A DNA stretch of 18,097 nt from positions 1 to 18,097 of the forward strand of contig JWZX01002308.1 of NCBI GenBank assembly GCA_001275005.1, read 5' to 3'. The DNA comes from Chrysochromulina tobinii (taxonomy: Eukaryota; Haptophyta; Prymnesiales; Chrysochromulinaceae). Position numbers and translations under genes: made by a program. Below the pieces are notes generated by a model that saw only the letters and a program-made list of their open reading frames with translations, was not told where the DNA came from and searched no databases. Positions 1 to 7,195 of this stretch are shown one piece after another (within the stretch, counting starts at the first letter, position 1; every line of letters begins with the position of its first letter).

Positions 1-95
1 GTCATCGAGAAATCGTGTCGATGACGGTCTTGAGTGAAGACCGTCATCGACAAAACGCGTCGATGACGGTGTTCTTCACACACCGTCACATCGAC
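1..95. repeat. 42-bp tandem repeat made of perfect or near-perfect hairpins
   Basis: Two 42-bp units (1-42 and 43-84) and the start of a third (85-95) are recognisable. Each carries an inverted repeat: 17-31 pairs perfectly with 37-51 (GTCGATGACGGTCTT and its reverse complement, 5-nt loop), and 59-72 pairs with 80-95 with one bulged base. The array touches the window edge and may extend to the left. It lies in an open frame with the acetyltransferase exon, so it could be coding, but it looks more like upstream or 5'-UTR structure. Confidence 0.75.
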
Positions 96-3000
96 GATGC
101 AGAAAAGACCCTTCGCCAACCCCGACCGACGCCGGCGAAGGGCTTCGGAGCAACCTGTTCGGGAGCATCCATGCTGCGCCGCTCCGAGCGCAGCTTCCTT
201 GCCACAGCCACGCGTCGGCATGCATCCGTGCTCGCCACCGCCGATGCTGATGGCGCAATCAGCGCGATGCTCGCCCCGCACATGCTGAGCTTCGCAAGCG
301 GCGGATGCGAGACGGGCGGCGCTGAGGCCACACGCCTGCTCGCCGCTTCATTTGCCGACCTGGACGCCTCCGTGCTGGAGCTGACTGGCCATTATAAGGA
401 CGCATCGCGCCTCGTTCTGATGCACGAGACGAGCGTCGTCGCCGCGGCGGTCGTCCATGTGCATGTCGAGCATGGCGCGATCGAGGTGCCCATCTTCGCA
501 GCCGCGAAGGCATGGCGCCGGCAAGGCTATGGCACTACGCTGCTCGCGCTGCTGCGCGCCTTTGGCCGTCAGCTCTCGCTCGCCACCCTGATAGTGTCCG
601 CGACCGACGAGTCGAGGGCATTCTGGCTCAAGCGCGGGTTGCACACTGTCCACTTCTGCAAGCCAGCGGAGAAGGGGGCGGTGCGGGCGCTCGGGCGCGC
701 GGGGCTGCTCCGCTGCTTTGCGAACTCGCATCTGATGGCCACGAGCCTCGCCCTTGACGATGGCGCCGTGCCGGGCGGCGGCGCTGAGGCCGAGGCGGGT
801 GGGTCCTCGGCGGCAAACGCGCGTTGGTTCGAGCTCATCGAATCGCTCGAGCGGCTCGGCGCTGAGCCCGCGTCGGGGCTGCCGGCGCGCCGGGCTGCGG
901 CGGCGCTTGGGTATGTGGACTTGCAGCTGCTAAAGGGTCTCGAGGGCGCCAACTTTTGGCTGCGCGCCGACGGCACGCGAGAAGCCCTTGTGTACGCTCA
1001 CGATGAGCATCTGCCGCTTGATTGCCGCCTGATTGCCTCTTGATTGCATCTTGATCGCCTCTTGATTGCCTCTTGATTGGCCTCTTGATGGGCTCTGATT
1101 GGACCTGATGGCGTCTATCATCAGGTACGTCTTGTCGCCCCGATTGCCTTTGATTGCCTCTCACATCAAGTCTGCCTGATTGCCTGCCTCATCAGGTACG
1201 CCGCCCATGAGGAGCTGCCCTCCGGTTTTGATTGGGTGGACTACGGCCGGCTCGAAGCCTTCTATGCTGGCGAGGAGTGTGGCTGGGGCCTGCGCTGCAC
1301 GCGCGCGATCAGCGACGGCACGTTTGTGGTCGAGGTGCGATCTCCGCTGATGACCGCTGATGACCGCTGATGGCCACTGATGGCCGCTGATGGCTACTGA
1401 TGACAGCTGATGCCCAATGGTGGCCACTGGTGGCCGCTGGAGATATGGATGGCCCCATGATCCCCCCTTGATTACCCCTTCATTACCCCTCGATTACCCC
1501 TTCATTACCCCTTGATTATCACTGATGGCCCGCCGATGGCTACCGATTGCCCATTGATGACCCCTTGATTACCCCTTGATGACCACTGATGGCCCGCCGA
1601 TGGCTACCGATTGCAGGTGCGCGGCCGCTGCCTGAACGAGCACGAGTACGCGGCGCTCGCGGACCAGAGCTACGCCGTCGGCTTCGACGAGCAGACTCTT
1701 GCGGCCAAACGCGCCGCCGGGGATCAGTTACATTACATCGACCCCAAAGAGTATGGCTCGCTGATGAGATTCGTCAATGACTCACAAGAGGCGCCCAACC
1801 TCCAGCTCATCTACTGGCCGCCCCTGGAGCTCGCCAAGGGGATCTTGCCGCGGCGCGCCTTCCTGGTCGCCCAACACGACATCCCTGCGCATGTCGAGTT
1901 GACATTCGACTACGGCAAACACTATCAGCGCACTTGGCTCGTCGAGACCGCCGACGATCTTCTGCCGGCTGCGGACTTGCCGGCTGCCGACTTTGCGGCC
2001 GCGGATGTAACGGCTGCGGATTTGCCAGCTGCGGACTTACCGGCTGCGGACTTACCGTGTGGGCTTTCCAGAAAGACACCTGGACATGAATTCACACCTG
2101 GACATGAATTCACACCTGGACATGGATTCACACCTGGACATGGATTCACACCTGGGCATGAGTTGATGGCGCCCACCACGGCAACCTGCATGCAAGCGCC
2201 CACCACGGCGCGTTCCATACCTGGACATGAGTTCATGGCGCCCTCGCGGGCACTGGCATACTCGGCAGCGCCCGCCGCCCCTGCTGCCGCTGCCATGCCA
2301 GCCGCCGCCGCGAGCGCGCGCATGCAGCTCAAACGACCTCGCTCTCTGGCGGCAGACCATTCCGCACCCTCGTCGTCGCAGCTGCCCCCACCGCCTCCAG
2401 GTCCTGGGGGCGGCTCGAGGGCACCCTCGTCGTCGCAGCTGCCCCCACCGCCTCCAGGTCCTGGGGGCGGCTCGAGGTATGAATTCACACCTGGGGGCGG
2501 CTCGAGGTATGAATTCACACCTGGGGGCGGCTCGAAGTATGAGGTGGGCGCTCGTGTCGAGGCACGCTGGGGTGCAGCGGTCCATGGAGCCTCTCGCAAG
2601 CGCTTCTATCCTGGCGTGGTCGAGGTTGCAAACATGGACGGCTCGTATGGGATTCGGTACAATGACGGCGACTTCGAGGCGGCGGTGCTGCCCATGTACC
2701 TGCGACCGTCCTGCCGCCCTCTCACCTCCCTGGAGATGCAGATGGCCGACGTCGTCAGCACGTCCGCCTCCGTCGCCATCGCCCTCGGGGGTGGGTCGCG
2801 ATCGCAACCGCTCGAGGGGCGCCGTGACGGGCGCATGGGTCCAGGCGCAGACGTTCGCCACTCGAAGGCCGAGCGTCCCATGCCATCGGCCGCAGCATCC
2901 ATGGCAGCAGACGTGCCGGCGGTGGTGGCGATCGGGAAGGAGCCCGAGCGGCCGCCGATGAACGCTAAGGATTCACAGCTGCTCGTGTTCACAGACGTCG

Positions 3001-4712
3001 ATGGACACGGCGTGTACCGCGTCGAGAAGCTGCTTGCGGCTCGTCCCAAGGGCAAATCCTCTCGCGAGTTCCTCGTCCGGTGGCTCGGCTACTCAGCGGC
3101 AGACGACTCGTGGGAGCCAGCGACGTCTATCCTCGACCCGAGCCTCATCGTCGCGTTTGATCTGCAAGCCGCCCCGACGACGCAGGCGCGTGGGAAGCGC
3201 CCTTGGCCTGGCAACGGCGGCCCGGAGGAGGAGCAAGGGAGCAAGGGCCCTGGCTGTGGCAGCAGTGGCCTTGATGGCACTGGCAGCATCCAGCAACCAG
3301 ATGAGACGCGGCGCGATGGCGCAAACAACGACGACGGGGATGATGTCGAGGACAGCGGCGACGACCACACGCATGCCCGTGACGACGAGACTCCGTATCA
3401 GGTGGAGGCCTGCTCAGACAGCTCCGATGAGGACAGGTCCATCATTCCGCCGCCGCCAGGTGGGCTTGAGGTGGCCGAGATGCCCAATCTCGGGCGCGAG
3501 ATGGCGGAGATGCCCAATCTCGGGCTGGCGAGGACCGTCGAGGCTGTCTCGAACTCCGACAGCGACGAGGACGTGCCCATTCTGCGTAGGAAGAGGCGCG
3601 CTGCGACCGACCAAGTTAAATCCCAAGTTACGTCGGCCGAGGAGCCGCGATGCACGGCGGCAGACGCCGCGGCGGCAGGCGGCGCGGCGGCAGGCGGCGC
3701 GGCGGCAGAGGCAGCGGCCGCAGGTGCGGCGGCCGCAGACGCGGCGCAACCAAAGCTGGTGGGACCCAGGCCTGGCGCCGTCGCGAGCGCAACGAATGAG
3801 CTCGCCAAAGGCTCTACCACTCAGCGCTTCCGCATCCCTCGGCGCACGAGCAGCTTTGCATCTGAGGCGGTGGGAGTTCGACGCGACATGTCGTCATACG
3901 TGGAATGGTTCTATGCGCGCTCCAAGCAGCAGCAAGGGCCTGTCAGCTTTGGGGAGCTCGCGGCGTTGCTCGCGATGGGCAAGGGACCCGGCATCACGCC
4001 CGAGACCCTCGTTTGGTGTGAGGGCTTGACAGCGTGGACGCGCATCAAGGAGAACGTCGCGCTGCTGGCCGAATTGCAGGGCGCAGCCGCACAGGCAGCC
4101 ACCCCTCCCTCGACTACCGCGACCGCACCTCTTCCGCCCCTGCCTGCCACACCTTCCTTGCCCTTTCCGCCTGTGGCACCATCATCCTGTCCAGCTCCGC
4201 CAGCGCCAGCGTTCCCGGATCATGAGGGAGTCGACCGCACCCGAGTGGGATTCGCACGCTGTGAAGATGATTGCACACGTGTGGATGCGCAGGCGCAGCA
4301 TGCCTTCGTGGCCAGGGACGCTGTGAAGATGATTGGAGGAGCCGTTGGAGCCGTTGGAGCCGTTGGAGCCGTTGGAGCCGTTGGAGCCATTGGAGCGGGC
4401 CCGAGCCGTTGGAGTGGCACTTCTGGAGTGAGTGCTCCGGTCTCCATGCTTGAGCCGCAGCACCAAGCGCTGCAGCAGCTGGAGCAGCTGAAGAGTCGCT
4501 GGATGCAGACTGCCGAGCTCTACTTTGCAACGGATGCACCCGAGCGCCGCTTGGCGCTCGAGCAGAGCATGCGTGCGAGCGCAGAGCTCACCATGGAGAT
4601 GCATGTGCGGCTGGGTGGCGACAGGGAGGCATTGGCGACGGACATGGACCAGTACTGCTTTGAAGTGCAACAGAGGCTGCGGGAGGTAGCCCAGCTGAGC
4701 TATCGCACAGCG

Positions 4713-4769
<57 letters not shown>

Positions 4770-4835
4770 CAGCAGCAGCAGCAGCAGAGCCACACCGCAG
4801 ACGCGGCAGAGGCGGCAGAGGCAGCACCAAGGTAG
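15..4835 (+). CDS. Multidomain chromatin protein: GNAT acetyltransferase + SET methyltransferase + Tudor + chromodomain + GYF-like, polyQ tail
   Basis: I read it as join(15-991, 1196-1334, 1617-4835), about 1,444 residues. The frame is open to the left edge, so the true start may be upstream; ATGs at 21, 63 and 171 are alternatives. The GNAT fold lies around residues 105-215, with the acetyl-CoA loop RRQGYG (168-173) and FWLKRG (203-208). The SET domain lies around residues 326-480: GWGLRC, then RFVNDS (423-428) in the place of RFINHS, and ELTFDYG (466-472). It has no Cys-rich pre-SET or post-SET. After repeat-rich linkers come a Tudor-like domain (681-736, YPGVV and YNDGD), a chromodomain (838-887, VYRVEKLL, FLVRWLGY, DDSWEP), an acidic/NLS-like stretch (RRKRR) and a GYF-2-like domain (1133-1193, QGPVSFGEL, LVWCEGLTAW). 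A helical segment and polyQ end it. Established families: GNAT and SET enzymes modify histones, and Tudor and chromo domains read methyl marks. Inferred: a nuclear writer-reader. Splicing is inferred from domain continuity, not transcripts. Confidence 0.72.
992..1195 (+). other. Intron 1 of the chromatin gene, repeat-filled
   Basis: Donor GTACGC at 992 and acceptor TCATCAG ending at 1195. Removal joins residue 325 to VYAAHEELP in frame (codon split 2+1) and restores the run-in to the SET domain. The body is built from an 11-bp CCTCTTGATTG-type repeat (about 1015-1090 and degenerate copies to 1180). The intron starts with a degenerate copy of the start of exon 2: 992-1015 against 1196-1219, 18 of 24 identical by eye. 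Confidence 0.75.
1335..1616 (+). other. Intron 2 of the chromatin gene, inside the SET domain, repeat-filled
   Basis: Donor GAG|GTGCGA at 1335 and acceptor GCAG ending at 1616, phase 0. Joining gives FVVE|VRGRCLNEHEY, the expected first strands of a SET domain, so the boundaries are well supported. The interior holds CTGATGGCC-type 10-bp repeats (about 1345-1440), CCCCTTGATTA-type repeats (about 1465-1520) and a 30-bp exact duplication (1521-1550 and 1585-1614, the second ending just before the acceptor AG). Confidence 0.8.
1965..2058 (+). repeat. 15-bp in-frame repeat encoding AADLP units
   Basis: About six copies of a 15-bp unit (GCGGACTTGCCGGCT-like) immediately downstream of the SET domain give a run of AADLP pentapeptides with substitutions (DFA, DVT). 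It forms an acidic, flexible linker. Confidence 0.8.
2076..2165 (+). repeat. 18-bp in-frame repeat encoding TPGHEF units, five copies
   Basis: Five head-to-tail 18-bp units (ACACCTGGACATGAATTC type) encode TPGHEF, TPGHEF, TPGHGF, TPGHGF and TPGHEL. A related PGHEFMA reappears near 2221-2240. Adjacent units are nearly identical, indicating recent expansion. Confidence 0.9.
2364..2537 (+). repeat. 57-bp duplication followed by 30-bp duplication, in frame
   Basis: Two identical 57-bp units (2364-2420 and 2421-2477) encode a Pro-rich then GPGGGSR segment. They are followed by two 30-bp units (2478-2507 and 2508-2537, the last one diverging) encoding YEFTPGGGSR. Both unit lengths are multiples of three, so the frame into the Tudor domain is kept. 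Confidence 0.9.
4338..4398 (+). repeat. 9-bp VGA repeat
   Basis: About six copies of GTTGGAGCC encode a VGA tripeptide run between the GYF-like domain and the C-terminal helical segment of the chromatin protein. Confidence 0.85.
4716..4787 (+). repeat. CAG microsatellite encoding polyQ
   Basis: Twenty-four codons, 17 CAG, one CAT (4767-4769) and 6 CAG, give a polyglutamine run interrupted by one His, 16 codons before the stop of the chromatin protein. Pure CAG codons suggest slippage rather than selection for each glutamine. Confidence 0.95.
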
Positions 4836-5166
4836 CGGAGACGAGGTGCGCAGGTCATGGCGCACAGGGGAGGTGTGGCATTTTATTTTATGGATGATAG
4901 GATGAACCAGTCAGTAGGAGTTTCAGTGTAACCTCATAGGCCACTCTGTTTCCGGGGTGCGGCCGTAAATGCGGGCACATGACTGATGTGGGGCAGCTCG
5001 CCGTGGCTGTCTTGTACCCCGTCACTGCGTCTCGCCTATCGATTCGCTCGGCACGGCGCGACTGCAACTTCTCCAAACTCTTTTTGGACACTCCGGTGCT
5101 TTTTCGTCTTTTTTGCTTTCTCTCGCCGGGGGTTCGTGATACGGGCAGGCACCTCGCGATCCGCTG
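4836..5166. other. Intergenic: 3' flank of the chromatin gene and 5' flank of the MGCASS gene
   Basis: There is no convincing coding potential. An AT-rich patch (4877-4893) may belong to the 3' end of the upstream gene. A T/C-rich stretch (about 5085-5130) precedes the next start codon and may be part of its promoter or 5' UTR. No TATA box is evident. Confidence 0.4.
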
Positions 5167-5613
5167 ATGGGATGCGCCTCGTCCAAGCGGAAGCCTGAGG
5201 TAGAAGCCGAGGTAGTCAAGGACGAAGCGGCTGGCGAAATTCAGACGGGCGCGGCAGCCTACCTCGCCAGGAAGCGGGCGCAGCAAAAGGCAGCGGAAAA
5301 GGAGAAGGAGAAGGACCTTGCCGCGGCTGAGATCCAGACAAGCTCGGCAGCACTTCTGGCCAACCTGAGGGCACGCAAGGAGGCGGAGGAGCCGGCCGTC
5401 GATGAGGGAGAAGGCGAAGAGGGAGACGCCGATCATGTCCCCGACTCGAGCAGAGCATACACACGTCACGGTAGAGCAGTGCAAGCGAAAGCTCGCATGG
5501 CAAAGGACGCGGCTCTGAAAAAGGCAGCGGGAGAAACCGACGCCAGTGAGAACCCGCTCGTGCAGCTTTCGCATCGGCTCTTCGCATCGAGCCCAACTGG
5601 AGGAAGCGGCTGA
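5167..5613 (+). CDS. Small acylated protein with two IQ-like repeats
   Basis: The 148-residue frame opens with MGCASSK: Gly2 and Cys3 are the classical N-myristoylation plus palmitoylation arrangement, so attachment to a membrane is expected after Met removal. Two related segments, AAGEIQTGAAAYLARKR (21-37) and AAAEIQTSSAALLANLR (52-68), resemble IQ motifs (I-Q then basic residues), though both lack the full IQxxxRGxxxR pattern. Between and after them the protein is charged and probably helical, with an acidic patch near residue 80. It has no transmembrane segment. IQ motifs in other proteins bind calmodulin or EF-hand light chains; that role here is inference. I do not recognise a named family. 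The start is supported by the motif itself, because only ATG 5167 places MGC at the N-terminus. Confidence 0.65.
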   Translation: MGCASSKRKPEVEAEVVKDEAAGEIQTGAAAYLARKRAQQKAAEKEKEKDLAAAEIQTSSAALLANLRARKEAEEPAVDEGEGEEGDADHVPDSSRAYTRHGRAVQAKARMAKDAALKKAAGETDASENPLVQLSHRLFASSPTGGSG

Positions 5614-6041
5614 CGCCCTGACCGCCAGCGCGCCACAGGCCACACGCGGCTTCACACGTACAATCACAACTTCGTATTATTTCCTTTTAATCCCAGGGCG
5701 CGTTAATGATGTCTGTTGTTCTGATGGGCATGAGTGAGCACGAAAGATTACAGACACTCGAGCATCGCCGGGCCGTGTCTTGTGTCTACCGCTTGCTACC
5801 GCTCTACCCGTACGACGCCAATGACGTGCCGTTCCTACGGTCACCGAACGGTCGTAGAGTGGGCACTAACGCGTAACGGTGCGCGCGGCGGGACTTTACA
5901 CGTGGACACGGCGCGCGTGTCTCGCTCTCGGCGGGTTCCGGCGCGTCGGGGGCGCGTTCGCGCGCCGATGCGGGCCCGCGGTTGGTACGTATCATGGGCC
6001 TCTGCTAGGCTCTCACTCTCATTCTAGAGGTCGCGCGCGCC
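5614..6041. other. Convergent intergenic region
   Basis: It lies between the stop of the MGCASS gene and the stop of the minus-strand splicing factor, so both 3' ends lie here. The left part is AT-richer (5665-5715, including a T-rich stretch around 5675-5690); the right part is very GC-rich (5875-5990). A short sequence at 5786-5803 recurs at 9378-9396. I see no gene, RNA or mobile element. Confidence 0.4.
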
Positions 6042-6986
6042 TCAGCGGTGGTCGCGCGCCCCGTACGAGCGGTCGATCGCGAGCTGCGCCGCGATCTCCC
6101 CATGATCTCGCGTCGGGTCCCAATTCGGGTCGTGCGAGTTCTTCGCTCGCTGCACCGTCTTGTTCTTCTTTGAGAACTGACTCCAGTTCGAGCGCCGGTC
6201 TTCGGTCGACTGTTCCTCGCGCCGCTTCTTATCCTGCCGCTTGTACATGTTCAGCTTCCGCTTCTTGCGTGCCACCTCCTCCGCGGAGTCATCGGCACAC
6301 AGCTCGAGTGATTTGGGTATCCGGCCTTCGCGCACCGCCTTCGCCTCCTCGGCGGCGCTCATCATCTCGTCGCTCGCGCGCTTGGAGCCGGCCGCGCCCG
6401 CGCCCGCGCCCGAGGAGGACGCGCCCGCCGCACCGCTCGGCGTCGGCAGCCGGATCGAGTCGAGATCGAGCTCGACCGTCTCCGCCTCGCCATGGAATCT
6501 CACTTTGGCAGAGGCAGGCCCAACGCTGATGAGCTTGGCGGGATACCAGCGGCTGTCGGCGACCGCGAGCGCCTGTACCTCGGCACCCGGGCGCCACTCG
6601 GACGTGTCGGGCCTCAGGTACGGGCGCACCTCGTTGAAGTCCACCTGCGCCGTGTTGCCAAACCCGAGGTACTCGACGAAGTAGCCGTCCTCGACGAGGG
6701 CGACCACCTTGGCATTGTACCAGTTTCCGTCCCCCTCAAAGACTGCCTGGCACTTGTCGCCGACGGCGTAGCTCTTGAGCTCCGTCGCGGCCGCGGCCGC
6801 GGCCACGGCGCTCGAGATCGCCGCCTCGCCGCGCACCTCGCTCAGCTGCTGCGTAAGCCGGATGACCTCGAGCAGGTCCGACTTGAGTTTGAGCCACTCG
6901 TCATTCGTCGGGTCCTGCGCAATGGCCGCCTCCACAGCCGCGAGCTGCTCCTCGTAGACGCGAAGCTTCTCGGCGTTGCTCGACAT
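6042..6986 (-). CDS. SMNDC1: SPF30/SMNDC1-like splicing factor with two Tudor domains
   Basis: The 314-residue protein starts at MSSNAEKLRVYEEQL (ATG complement at 6984-6986); the frame continues upstream but that part is Pro/Arg-rich and unlike the family. An N-terminal helix (1-60) is typical of SPF30. Tudor 1 (71-122) has the SMN-type pattern, including the LGFGN turn and likely aromatic cage residues F83, Y90, Y106 and F109 with N111. A second, weaker Tudor (130-180) follows, then a Lys/Arg-rich tail with KKRKLNMYKRQDKK and WSQFSKK, like the SPF30 C-terminus. In known organisms SPF30 binds symmetrically dimethylated arginine of Sm proteins and is needed for spliceosome assembly in the nucleus. 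Animal SMNDC1 is shorter (about 240 residues) with one Tudor. It shares a 209-bp divergent promoter with the WW-domain gene. Confidence 0.82.
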   Translation of the reverse strand: MSSNAEKLRVYEEQLAAVEAAIAQDPTNDEWLKLKSDLLEVIRLTQQLSEVRGEAAISSAVAAAAAATELKSYAVGDKCQAVFEGDGNWYNAKVVALVEDGYFVEYLGFGNTAQVDFNEVRPYLRPDTSEWRPGAEVQALAVADSRWYPAKLISVGPASAKVRFHGEAETVELDLDSIRLPTPSGAAGASSSGAGAGAAGSKRASDEMMSAAEEAKAVREGRIPKSLELCADDSAEEVARKKRKLNMYKRQDKKRREEQSTEDRRSNWSQFSKKNKTVQRAKNSHDPNWDPTRDHGEIAAQLAIDRSYGARDHR

Positions 6987-7195
6987 TGTGTTGCGGCGGC
7001 GGGGCGCGGGCGGGCGCGGCGGCGGAGGCGGGCGTGGTCGACGTCCGGAGTTCTCGCTGCCGCAATGCACAAGTTTGAAGACGACGCCGACGCACGGCGG
7101 CGTAAGAGAATCCATCCAGCCACAATGCGCACACGTGGCGATCTTATACGCTGACCGAAACTTGACATTTTGAGCGACGAAACGGCAGGTTTTTG
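6987..7195. promoter_or_regulatory. Divergent promoter region of the splicing factor and the WW gene
   Basis: These 209 bp separate two start codons that face away from each other, so both 5' UTRs and a bidirectional promoter must fit here. The left part is a GC-rich, presumably 5'-UTR, segment. The right part holds CACGTGG (7132-7138) and GACATTTTGAG (7164-7174); the latter recurs inverted at 16742-16752 near a TATA-like site. No TATA box is clear. Confidence 0.45.

Noticed and set aside
1-95. CRISPR-like array of palindromic repeats
   Set aside because: Repeats are contiguous 42-bp units without unique spacers, and the DNA is eukaryotic.
1925-2861. Long minus-strand frames opposite the chromatin gene's linker
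   Set aside because: They consist of reverse translations of the same minisatellites, with no independent domain, and lie opposite a frame with clear domains.
4888-5667. 259-codon minus-strand frame
   Set aside because: It is the antisense of the MGCASS gene and its flanks, has Leu/Arg/Cys-rich arbitrary composition and no recognisable family.
5734-6027. 97-codon frame between the convergent genes
   Set aside because: Low-quality composition, no family, and located where two 3' ends meet.
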